This document shows positions 56,860-64,000 of a DNA stretch of 64,000 bases, piece after piece. The DNA lies in the NCBI GenBank assembly GCA_022791315.1, contig JAAVYW010000045.1:1-64000 (forward strand). The letters are read 5' to 3'. Position 1 is the stretch's first letter. Each line of letters opens with the position of its first letter. The translations under genes were made by a program, and so were the position numbers. Source of the stretch: Oscillospiraceae bacterium. GTDB taxonomy: Bacteria > Bacillota > Clostridia > Oscillospirales > Ruminococcaceae. The notes beneath the pieces are model-generated. The model ran no database searches, had not been told where the DNA came from, and saw nothing but the letters and a program-made list of their open reading frames with translations.

Positions 56860-57416
56860 TATCGCGCCGCAGGCAAACTAAAGTTTCCGGGCCAGCGCAG
56901 CTGACCTTGTCCACACCTTTACCAAAGGGTGGTGGTTTCCAAAGGCAAAGCCTTTGGTCGCTCATCGCAATGAGCGAAATCTCTCTTCTCCCCAGGCGGC
57001 GTATTATATCAAAGCCAAAGCTACCTCCCAGCCACCAAGCCGCCCTCCACCCAGTTCACCTTTGCCGCTATCACTTCCCCCGCCCACGCCGCCTTTGCCG
57101 ACAGGCAAACAGGCCCAGTCTCCATCTCAGCCCAGTCTTGTCGGTTCCCGCACCGAGCAGGCAAAGGCCAGCCTCCGTTGGCCTGGTTCCTTGCCTTGCC
57201 GCAAGGAAGCGAAAGGCCCATAGGGGCTCTGCCCCTATGTACCCCGGCGGTATTAGCAGGGGTCACTCGGTGGTCGGCGGACGCTCCGGTTGTTAGCGTT
57301 CTCCCACCTTTAGCAGTGACGAGACCAGGTGTAGCGGGCTCGGTGCGGCCCCGTTGTTCGTTCGCCTTAGCGCAGTGCAAGGGCGAACAGTTTCTCATTG
57401 GGCCTCTCTATTCCCC
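56860..57416 (+). repeat. Hairpin-mosaic dispersed repeat, copy E
   Basis: Same element as at 9507, subtype B/E (about 557 bp), with the extra GGCCAGC-type and GGCC/TTGGCC modules. Paired arms are at 56939-56957 (loop AAA) and 56958-56977 (loop CGCA). It lies between minus-strand genes at 56293 and 57467. Weak similarity continues to about 57450. Confidence 0.9.
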
Positions 57417-57466
57417 CAAATTCTTCATCCCAGGTTTCCTCCTCAGGACACCTTTCGAGAAAGGGA

Positions 57467-58372
57467 TCATAGCTCCTTTGGATAAAGACCTTGTTCTGTC
57501 ATGTCTGCCAACGCTTTTACCACTGCCGGCCGGTCCTCTCGGTAGGTCACCCCGTACCACTTGTCCCGAGAGGGTACGACTTGCACTTGGGCACTTCCTG
57601 CCCGAATCAGGTCGTCTACCACAAAGGGCAGGAAATACTCCCCCTTCTCCGGGTTTTCCCGCAGTGTCTTCTCCAGGAAAGGCACAAACCCCTCCTCTAA
57701 TGCCCTGAAGAAATCCGGCGTAAAGCCCCAGAAATTCATGGACACCGTGGCCTGGGGGCTCAGGGGCGTCCTGACCCCCTCCTCCACATAGCAGGGGCCC
57801 TCTGCCCCGGCCTCAATCTGGGTGCGCTCGGTGATTTTCCGCAGCTTCCCCTCCCCGTCCGTCTCGCACACGCCCCGGGAGACCGAGCCGTTTTCCGTCA
57901 GGGTGTTTTCCAGGCGATAGCCCGCCATGCAGTAATTCCCGCTGCCCTGTGCCCCCAGCAAAAAGCGGTGCACCTGTTCAAATCCCTCAATGCCGTAGTA
58001 GTCGTCAGCGTTAATCACCGCGAAGGGCTCCCCGCCCACTGCCTTTTGCCCGCAGAGCACGGCGTGCCCGGTTCCCCAGGGCTTTGTCCGCCCTGTCGGT
58101 ACCGCAAACCCGTCCGGGAGCTTCTCCAGCTCCTGGAAGGCGTATTCCACTTCCATCCTCTGCTCAATCCGCCTCCCCACCAGCTCGCGGAACTCCTGTT
58201 CCAGCTTCCGGTTCAGGATAATCACGGCCTTTTCAAACCCCGCCCGCTTGGCGTCGTAGAGGGAATAGTCCAAAATCGCCGCCCCTCCCGGCCCCACCGG
58301 GTCCATCTGCTTGAGCCCGCCATACCGGCTGCCCATCCCCGCCGCCATCACCAAAATCACAGGCCTTTTCAT
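57467..58372 (-). CDS. Sugar-1-phosphate nucleotidyltransferase
   Basis: A 301-residue NTP-transferase. N-terminal signature VILVMAAGMGSRYGGLKQMDPVGP (nucleotide binding), then KPWGTGHAVLC and INADDYYG (metal-binding Asp). The C-terminal part is family-specific. It makes an NDP-sugar from NTP and a sugar-1-phosphate. It lies 13 bases after a NahK-like kinase gene that would supply hexosamine-1-phosphate, so a UDP-HexNAc product is likely (inferred from context). Confidence 0.85.
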   Translation of the reverse strand: MKRPVILVMAAGMGSRYGGLKQMDPVGPGGAAILDYSLYDAKRAGFEKAVIILNRKLEQEFRELVGRRIEQRMEVEYAFQELEKLPDGFAVPTGRTKPWGTGHAVLCGQKAVGGEPFAVINADDYYGIEGFEQVHRFLLGAQGSGNYCMAGYRLENTLTENGSVSRGVCETDGEGKLRKITERTQIEAGAEGPCYVEEGVRTPLSPQATVSMNFWGFTPDFFRALEEGFVPFLEKTLRENPEKGEYFLPFVVDDLIRAGSAQVQVVPSRDKWYGVTYREDRPAVVKALADMTEQGLYPKEL

Positions 58373-58385
58373 TTTGCTCTCCTCC

Positions 58386-59465
58386 TTATTGTCCTGCCGC
58401 CCGCTTCATCGCATCCCATTGCCGCTCCATGTCCTCCACTAAGGCAAATTGGGTACGGGCCCGGTCCAGGTTCTGCCCCGGCCGCCGGGTGTGGAAGTAC
58501 ACATCCCCATTGAAATAGTCCGTCAAAAACCGCATCCCGCATTCCAGCGTCATCAGCTTGGCCCCCTCGGGCATCAGCTCATATTCCCGCCGGGTCAGTG
58601 TCTCTCCCGCGCTGCGCCGGTATCCCTCCACATAGGCGGCAAAATGGGGCAGCGAAAACCGCACCTTGCTCAAATCCCGCTCGTCCTCCTCCGCCGTGCT
58701 GGCCCCAAACCGCACCGCGTCCCCAAAATCATAGAGGGACAGCCCCGGCATCACCGTATCCAAATCAATCACACACAGCGGTTCCCCTGTCTTCTCGTCA
58801 AAGAGCAGGTTGTTCAGCTTGGTGTCGTTGTGGGTCACCCGCAGGGGCAGCTCCCCCGCGGCCAGCGCACCCGTCAGCAGCCCAAGCTCGCCCTGTCTAT
58901 GCAGCACAAAGTCAATCTCCCTCTGGGCCTCTCCGGCCCGGCCAGCCCTGTCCTCCCGGAGCGCCTGTTCCATCTGCCTAAAGCGCACCGGCGTGTTGTG
59001 GAAATCCGGCAAAACCTCGTGCAGATCCTCAGCGGGGAACCCCTCCAAAAGCCTCAAAAACTGCCCAAACCCCTGGGCCGCCTTGCCAAAGAGCTCCGGC
59101 GTCTCCGCCTGCTGGAACACCGCCGTACCCGCAATAAAATCATAGCCCCGCCAATACTCGCCCGCTTCGTCCCGGTAAAAGGGCTCCCCTGCCAGGGTGG
59201 GCAGGATGTGGAGCGTCTCCCGGGCAGCATCCCGTCCCTGGGCCCTCAGCACCTCAGCCAAATGCCCGGTGACAGCGGCGATATTCTCCATCATCTCTTT
59301 TACACAGGGAAACACCTGCCGGTTAATCCGCTGCAAAATGTACTGTTTCCCGCCGGCTTCCACCCGGTAGGTGTCGTGGATATGCCCGCTGCCATGCCGC
59401 TGCGCCGTTCCCCCTGCCGGGAAAAAAGCCGCCAAAGCCGCTGCCAGCCCCTGCTGTTCGCTCAT
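58386..59465 (-). CDS. nahK: N-acetylhexosamine 1-kinase-like phosphotransferase
   Basis: A 359-residue APH-fold kinase: HGSGHIHDTYRVEAGGKQYILQRIN (nucleotide loop), catalytic LRVTHNDTKLNNLLFD and metal segment CVIDLDTVMPG. Length and motifs match NahK, which phosphorylates GlcNAc or GalNAc at C1 in the lacto-N-biose/galacto-N-biose pathway. It is the first gene of a two-gene operon with the nucleotidyltransferase. The other genes of that pathway (phosphorylase, GalT/GalE) are not in the window. Confidence 0.8.
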   Translation of the reverse strand: MSEQQGLAAALAAFFPAGGTAQRHGSGHIHDTYRVEAGGKQYILQRINRQVFPCVKEMMENIAAVTGHLAEVLRAQGRDAARETLHILPTLAGEPFYRDEAGEYWRGYDFIAGTAVFQQAETPELFGKAAQGFGQFLRLLEGFPAEDLHEVLPDFHNTPVRFRQMEQALREDRAGRAGEAQREIDFVLHRQGELGLLTGALAAGELPLRVTHNDTKLNNLLFDEKTGEPLCVIDLDTVMPGLSLYDFGDAVRFGASTAEEDERDLSKVRFSLPHFAAYVEGYRRSAGETLTRREYELMPEGAKLMTLECGMRFLTDYFNGDVYFHTRRPGQNLDRARTQFALVEDMERQWDAMKRAAGQ

Positions 59466-59561
59466 ACAAATGACCCCCTCTCTGTCTTCTGCTCACATTA
59501 TACCTCCCCTCCCGCAGTCCGGTCAAGCCCGAAAATCCGCTGCCGCCCCCAACAAGCGCGT

Positions 59562-59590
59562 TTGCTTTTTGGGGAAAGATGTGCTAAAAT
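59562..59590 (+). promoter_or_regulatory. Promoter of sfsA with a long leader
   Basis: TTGCTT (59562-59567), a 17-base spacer and TAAAAT (59585-59590). The ATG of sfsA is at 59785, leaving a leader of about 190 bases. Confidence 0.65.
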
Positions 59591-59596
59591 GAACAG

Positions 59597-59784
59597 ACGA
59601 ACAGTTCAAAGAATCTGTCTGGATGTCGCATTCTGCAACCAAAGGGCTATCAAGGGATACCAACGGGTAGGCTCTGTGAAAGCCGGAACCGCCCAGGTGC
59701 CCGCCAACGGCGGGCTATATGATTTCGCGCAGACGGCAATGCGGTTACCCAGGCAGCCGCCCCGCAGGAAAAAGGAGGCTCCCC
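59597..59784 (+). ncRNA. Candidate structured mRNA leader upstream of sfsA
   Basis: The untranslated leader has several hairpins: CAGAC...GTCTG near the start (59594-59622), GGCT/AGCC near 59671-59686 and a perfect GCCCGCC/GGCGGGC near 59700-59716. It does not match a riboswitch consensus that I can recall. A short ATG frame (59589) through it looks accidental. Confidence 0.35.
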
Positions 59785-60468
59785 ATGCGCTACGCCCATG
59801 TCTGTCCCGGCATTTTCCGCGCCCGCCCCAACCGCTTCATCGCCATTGTAGAGCTGGAAGGCCGGGAAGAGGTTTGCCACGTGAAAAACACCGGCCGCTG
59901 CCGGGAGCTCCTTGTCCCCGGCGCAACAGTCTATCTCGCCCGCAGCGGCAATCCCGCCCGCAAGACCCGCTACGACCTGATTGCCGTGGAAAAGGGCCCC
60001 CTGCTCATCAACATGGATTCTGCCGCCCCCAACGCCGTCTTCCGGGAATGGGTAATGGGCGGCTTTTTCCTCCCCCACGCCACCGCCCTGCGGGGGGAGT
60101 ACACCTGGGAGGATTCCCGCTTCGACTTCTACTTAGAATCCCAGGGCCGCCCTGTCCTGGCGGAAATCAAGGGTGTCACCTTGGAGGAAAACGGCCTGGC
60201 CCTCTTTCCCGACGCCCCCACCCAGCGGGGCGTCAAGCACCTCAAGGGCCTTATCCGCGCCGCCTCCCAGGGCTTTGACGCCTGGGCCTGCTTTGTGGTG
60301 CAGATGCAGGGCATGAGCGCCTTTGTCCCCAACCGCCGCACCCACCCCGCCTTTGCCCAGGCCCTGGAGGAGGCCGCGGCGGCAGGCGTCCATCTCCTGG
60401 CCCTGGAATGCGCCGTCACCCCCGATTCCCTGGCCATCACCGGCCGCAGGCTGCCGGTTTTGCTGTAA
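59785..60468 (+). CDS. sfsA: SfsA family DNA/RNA nuclease-like protein
   Basis: A 227-residue SfsA protein. Conserved elements are RFIAIVELEGREEVCHVKNTGRC, NMDSAAPNAVFREWV, SRFDFYLES, VLAEIKGVTLEENG and FPDAPTQRGVKHLKGL. SfsA has an OB-like N-domain and a PD-(D/E)xK nuclease-like domain and was first named for sugar-fermentation stimulation in E. coli. Its cellular role is still unclear. ATG 59785 follows AAAAAGGAGG. Confidence 0.92.
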   Translation: MRYAHVCPGIFRARPNRFIAIVELEGREEVCHVKNTGRCRELLVPGATVYLARSGNPARKTRYDLIAVEKGPLLINMDSAAPNAVFREWVMGGFFLPHATALRGEYTWEDSRFDFYLESQGRPVLAEIKGVTLEENGLALFPDAPTQRGVKHLKGLIRAASQGFDAWACFVVQMQGMSAFVPNRRTHPAFAQALEEAAAAGVHLLALECAVTPDSLAITGRRLPVLL

Positions 60469-60469
60469 G

Positions 60470-60511
60470 AAAAGAGGGCAGAGCGGATAACCACCCGCCT
60501 TGCCCTCTTTT
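60470..60511 (+). terminator. Terminator of sfsA
   Basis: AAAAGAGGGCA (60470-60480) pairs with TGCCCTCTTTT (60501-60511). Confidence 0.85.
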
Positions 60512-60514
60512 GTT

Positions 60515-61076
60515 ATCGAATCAACGTCGTCCAGCCTCACAACCTGGCATCGGTTTTCCCTTTCGTACTCCCGGCAACGCTCCTCCAACCGGTCATAGCG
60601 GTTTAAAAGCCTGCTGTAGTGCGGCAATACCTGCGTGCCGGTAACGTTCATCCCCGTCAAATCCGTAAGGCCCCACTGGTTCATCTCCGGGGAAACACAT
60701 CGATAATCCCAATCGTCGGCCCCATTACAAGCGCGCCTGCGCTCCACGCAATCAGGCACCGCTCCCTGGCAAGGGCTTTCAGCGTCTCCTCTGCGCGGCA
60801 TTCCCGCAGCGCCCGCAGCAGGTAATAGGGATTCCCGCCGATAAATTCCACCACGTCAAAGCCCGCCAGCCGGCCAACCGGCTGCGTATCCACGTCAAAC
60901 AGGGTCACGTCCAGGCCGCACTGCCGCAGCTCCTCCCGCGCACGGGGCACATGGTAGTTTTTCTCTTTATACACATTGTCCGCCGTCACCACCAGGGCAG
61001 CGGTTTTGCCGCCAAACTGGGCTGCGCAGTCCCGCAGCCCGCCGCAGGTCAGCCCGTTGGAACACAATAGCAGCAT
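60515..61076 (-). pseudogene. Frameshifted peptidase E (S51) gene
   Basis: The N-terminal part (LLLCSNGLTC..., VTADNVYKEKNYHV, VEFIGGNPYYLLRAL, LIAWSAGALVMGP with the nucleophile Ser) is in one frame that ends soon after IIDVFPRR near 60687. The expected C-terminal part (PEMNQWGLTDLTGMNVTG, VLPHYSRL, RLEERCREYER, VVRLDD) continues in a second frame. One indel in the GGGGAAA run at 60689-60695 explains both. The second frame also has no proper stop and runs antisense into sfsA. The active-site Asp/His region is split, so activity is unlikely. Confidence 0.75.
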
Positions 61077-61090
61077 AGCAATTCCCCACA

Positions 61091-61130
61091 AAGCGCCCTC
61101 GAAACGCAGAAAGTTGTTTCGAGGGCGCTT
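61091..61130 (-). terminator. Terminator after the NrdD-like mini-protein gene
   Basis: A 15-bp stem (AAGCGCCCTCGAAAC, 61091-61105, with 61116-61130). The minus strand then reads TTTGTGG. Confidence 0.75.
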
Positions 61131-61142
61131 CCCTGTCCGTCC

Positions 61143-61415
61143 TTAAAGCTCTGTCCGCAGGCTGTGTTTCACCCGGTCCCGTTCCTCCGCCTTTTTGGCG
61201 TCGTTCCACTGGTCCATGGTGCCCACCAGGTAGCCCGTAATGCGCCGGATGCGCTCAAAGGGCACTGCCGAGAGCACGTAATCCAAGTCCACATACTCCC
61301 CGTCCATGTGGATGGTGAGCTCCTCCACCTTGCGCCCGTATTTCCGCTCCAGGTAGTCCACATAGGCCTCCTGCTCTTTTTGGTCCATGGTTCCATTTAT
61401 CACTGTCAATTTCAT
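61143..61415 (-). CDS. Small NrdD-C-terminal-like protein
   Basis: A 90-residue protein whose C-terminal half (VPFERIRRITGYLVGTMDQWNDAKKAEERDRVKHSL) resembles the C-terminal end of anaerobic ribonucleotide reductases (ITGYLVG...N.AK..E..DRVKH). The N-terminal half (KLTVINGTMDQKEQEAYVDYLERKYG) is a small alpha/beta unit. Such stand-alone proteins are often annotated as anaerobic ribonucleoside-triphosphate reductase in Clostridia, but they lack the catalytic glycyl-radical domain. Function is unclear. Confidence 0.65.
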   Translation of the reverse strand: MKLTVINGTMDQKEQEAYVDYLERKYGRKVEELTIHMDGEYVDLDYVLSAVPFERIRRITGYLVGTMDQWNDAKKAEERDRVKHSLRTEL

Positions 61416-61517
61416 TATCTCTCGTCCTTTCTCATTCTGTGCTCCTATTATATCACAAGATATAGATTTTTCAAGTCGTTTTTCAAAATTTTCCCTCTAT
61501 ATTTTGTTTTTCGCTGC

Positions 61518-64000
61518 TCATGCGCCTGTCCTTCCGTCCTCCTGCGCCTCAAACCGGTAAACCCCGGCTTTTGCCCGCAGCTCCACGTTGCCGCCGCAGC
61601 TCCCCAGCTTTTCCAGCCAGGGGTTCTCCTCCACCGGCCTGCCGCCTTCCAGGAGCCCCGCCGCCGGCAGCACAATCCGCGCCGTGGTGTTGGCGGGCAC
61701 CCGGGCGGTGTAGACAATGCGGCCCCCCGCCCGCTCCCAGCCGCTCTCAATGCGGCCGTAAGGGCTGTCATAGTGCCCCTTTGCGTAGGCCAAGGGCCCA
61801 AATACCGGGTGCAGCACAAAGTCCTGGAAGCCCGGCGCCTCCCCCCGGCGGATGCCCAAAACGTCCTCGTACATCCAGGCCGCCACGGCACCCAGCGAGT
61901 AGTGGTTAAAGGAGTTCATGCTGTTGTTGCCCCCAAAGCCCGCCTCCTGAGTACAGGAGTTCCAGCGCTCCCAGATGGTGGTGGCCCCCTGGGTCACGGA
62001 GTAGAGCCAAGAGGGGTATCCTGTCTGCATCAGCAGCCGGTAGGCCGCCTCCCCGTCCCCGCCGGCAGTGAGGGCGCTGTTCAGCGCCGGCGTCCCCACA
62101 AACCCGGTGGTGACAGTGTAGCCCACCTCCCTGGTCTTCCGGCTCAGGTGTGCATAGGCCCTCGCCTCGTTCCCCTCGTCAAACACTCCGTAGGAGAGGG
62201 GCAGCGCATAGGCGCACTGGGTGTCGTTTTCCCTCCCGTCCGCGCCCCTGGCCTTGCCGGTCTGCGGGTCCACAAAGGTGCGGTTCCAAATCTCCTTGAT
62301 TTGCCGGTGCAGGGCGGCAAACTCCCGGGCGTCCTGGGTTTCCCCGATGGCCTCGGCCATCTCCGCCAGGATTTTCGCGTCATAGCAAAAGATGGCGTTC
62401 CAAATCAGCGGCCCGTCGGTGGATAAATCCGAGGCCAGCCAGTCCCCCAGCCCGCCCTGCACCTCTGTCAGCACGCCGGGCCACTCCCTCTGCCCGGTCA
62501 GGCAGTTTAAATAGGCCTTCATGGCCTCATAGTTCTCCTCGATAATTTTCCGGTCGCCGTACTGCCGGTACACCTCATAGGTCACAATGATGCCCGCGCT
62601 CTCCCAGGCCAGGCCGCCGAAGCCGCCCCCCACCGGGGCAATACAGGGGTAGCGCCCGTCCTCCCCCTGGCAGTCCCGCATGGCAGTGAGGTAGCGCTCG
62701 TAGAACCGCAGCGCGTCGGCGTTGTAGAGCGCCGTGCGGGCAAAGACCTGGGCGTCCCCTGCCCAGCCCATCCGCTCGTTGCGCTGGGGGCAGTCGGTGG
62801 GGATACTCACAAAGTTCCCCCGCTGGGACCAAGTCACGTTCTCCCACAGCTTGTTCACCAGCGGCTCCGAGGTCTCAAAGCCCCCTGCCAGCTCCCCGAT
62901 AGAGGAGAGCACAATACCCGTCACTTGCCCCGGTTCCAACGGTTTTTCCAAACCGGTTATCTCCACAAACCGGTAGCCGTGGAAGGTAAACCGGGGGCAG
63001 AAGGTCTCCTCCCCCTCCCCTGCCAGTGTCCAGCGGTCGATACTCAGGCCGTCCCGCAGGTTCTCGGTGAGAATCATCCCCTCTTTCCCCGCATATTCCT
63101 CCAGCGCCGGGTAGCACACTTCGCCATACCGCAGGGTAATCTCCTGCCCCGCCCTTCCCCGCAGGGTGATACAGGGCACACCCACCATGTTCTGCCCCAT
63201 GTCATAGACATAGACCCCCGGCTTTGGCTCCTGCACAGACTGCGCCGTCAAAGTCTTCACCGCCCGCACCGGCCTGCCGATTTGCCCCACCAGCACCGGC
63301 TTTGTCCGGTTAGGTGCAGGCCACATCTTTCCCAGCGGGCCGGGGATGCCGTTATCCTCATACACCGTGGGTTCTATGACCTGGGGCGTTCTCCACCCCG
63401 CCGTATCATAGCCTGGGCAGGAGAATCCCTTCACCGCCGCCGCCAGCCGTTCGTCCCGGTGCTCGCCGTAGAACAGCCCTGCAAACAGGGTGGGCCCCCG
63501 GTCAAACCACTGCCAGCCCTCTGTCCCGCTGCACACCGCCTCCACGCTGCCGTCCCGGTAGGTGAGTTCCAGGCGGCACATCAGGCTCTGCCGGTCGCCC
63601 CAGTAGTTGTAGTTGAGCATGGTAAAGGTCTGGGATTCGTTCCACCATCCCGGTGCCAGGGCAAAGCCCATGGCGTTTTTCCCGGCCCGCAGCATCCCGG
63701 TCACGTCATAGGTCTGATAATACAGGTGCTTGTCAAATTGGGCCGCGCCGGGGTTTAGCCAGTCCTCCATGCCAGTGAAGCTGACATTCCCCAGCGCCCT
63801 GCCGTTGAGCTCCCCCTGGTAAATGCCCCTGGCCGTCACATAGAGCCGGGCCTTTGCAAGCCCCTCCCCCACGGCGAATTCCCTGCGCAGCAGGGGCAGG
63901 GAGGTGTGGCTGGGGTCGGCCGTAAAGCGGGCAGGCCCTTCTCCCCCACGCAGCACAAAGCAGCCGTCCTCCCTGGGCATCGGGTCAAAAATCCCCTGTT
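61518..64000 (-). CDS. GH78 alpha-L-rhamnosidase-like enzyme (5' end beyond window)
   Basis: At least 826 residues, and the frame stays open to the right edge (QGIFDP before MPREDG), so the N-terminus is missing. Order: N-terminal beta domains (LYVTARGIYQGELNGRALG, TYDVTGMLRAGKNAMGF), the (alpha/alpha)6 barrel with the likely general acid Glu in PTDCPQRNERMGWAGDAQ, then the likely base in ATTIWERWNS, and SMNSFNHYSLGAVAAWMYE, all characteristic of GH78. It has no visible signal peptide in the present part. It removes terminal L-rhamnose from plant glycosides or polysaccharides. No transporter genes are within the window. Confidence 0.9.
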   Translation of the reverse strand, partial: QGIFDPMPREDGCFVLRGGEGPARFTADPSHTSLPLLRREFAVGEGLAKARLYVTARGIYQGELNGRALGNVSFTGMEDWLNPGAAQFDKHLYYQTYDVTGMLRAGKNAMGFALAPGWWNESQTFTMLNYNYWGDRQSLMCRLELTYRDGSVEAVCSGTEGWQWFDRGPTLFAGLFYGEHRDERLAAAVKGFSCPGYDTAGWRTPQVIEPTVYEDNGIPGPLGKMWPAPNRTKPVLVGQIGRPVRAVKTLTAQSVQEPKPGVYVYDMGQNMVGVPCITLRGRAGQEITLRYGEVCYPALEEYAGKEGMILTENLRDGLSIDRWTLAGEGEETFCPRFTFHGYRFVEITGLEKPLEPGQVTGIVLSSIGELAGGFETSEPLVNKLWENVTWSQRGNFVSIPTDCPQRNERMGWAGDAQVFARTALYNADALRFYERYLTAMRDCQGEDGRYPCIAPVGGGFGGLAWESAGIIVTYEVYRQYGDRKIIEENYEAMKAYLNCLTGQREWPGVLTEVQGGLGDWLASDLSTDGPLIWNAIFCYDAKILAEMAEAIGETQDAREFAALHRQIKEIWNRTFVDPQTGKARGADGRENDTQCAYALPLSYGVFDEGNEARAYAHLSRKTREVGYTVTTGFVGTPALNSALTAGGDGEAAYRLLMQTGYPSWLYSVTQGATTIWERWNSCTQEAGFGGNNSMNSFNHYSLGAVAAWMYEDVLGIRRGEAPGFQDFVLHPVFGPLAYAKGHYDSPYGRIESGWERAGGRIVYTARVPANTTARIVLPAAGLLEGGRPVEENPWLEKLGSCGGNVELRAKAGVYRFEAQEDGRTGA

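Overview
The window looks like a chromosomal segment from a high-GC, strictly anaerobic gut Clostridia species (Oscillospiraceae/Ruminococcaceae type). This is an inference from gene content: pyruvate:ferredoxin oxidoreductase, a 2-hydroxyacyl-CoA dehydratase/activase pair, class B sortases, a CD1871A-type CXXC mini-protein with a 4Fe-4S membrane protein, strong GGAGG ribosome sites and TTGACA/TATAAT promoters. No rRNA and no CRISPR array were seen. One complete tRNA, tRNA-Leu(TAA), is present.

Layout. 1-3.1 kb is a prophage remnant: a complete CI/LexA-like repressor, a divergent Cro-like regulator with replication genes, and a late regulator that has lost its C-terminus. 3.2-9.5 kb carries a methyl-accepting chemotaxis protein whose zinc-binding CZB-like motif lies between its membrane helices, a P-loop kinase, and a MATE / kinase / ABC-F operon behind a terminator-attenuator. 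10.2-23.1 kb holds mostly housekeeping and envelope genes: GT2, LemA/TPM, XpaC/TelA, a GH25-LysM lysozyme, an ECF sigma factor with a likely anti-sigma partner, an M20 peptidase and TraX. 23.5-31 kb has PFOR, a CNNM/CBS protein and RlmA. 31.5-36.6 kb encodes the activase and dehydratase halves of a protein that is often fused, separated here by a repeat. 38.5-40.8 kb contains a 2-hydroxyacid dehydrogenase and uncharacterised genes. 40.8-54.2 kb is a surface island with three class B sortases and four paralogous secreted proteins. 54.4-57 kb has tRNA-Leu, a broken acetyltransferase and a thiol-redox operon. 57.4-64 kb has amino-sugar kinase and nucleotidyltransferase genes, SfsA, a broken peptidase E, an NrdD-like mini-protein and a GH78 rhamnosidase that runs off the end.

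Two features stand out. First, a dispersed element of about 0.5 kb occurs five times, always in the same orientation and always between genes (9507, 33033, 37915, 51505, 56860). It is built from many short perfect hairpins, and at least two of these show compensatory base changes between copies around invariant loops. It has no convincing coding capacity and behaves like a structured RNA or hairpin-mosaic mobile element. Second, the sortase island encodes four secreted proteins with a shared core. Only one has a recognisable sorting motif (NPNTG plus a hydrophobic tail); two others end in short basic-hydrophobic KKL(V/T)L-like motifs.

Genome decay and small mobile elements are also visible: a MITE with CTAG ends that supplies a neighbouring gene's stop codon, a frameshifted peptidase E, an acetyltransferase with an in-frame amber codon, an unidentified frameshifted gene near 43.5 kb, and a tRNA 3'-end remnant near 30.8 kb.
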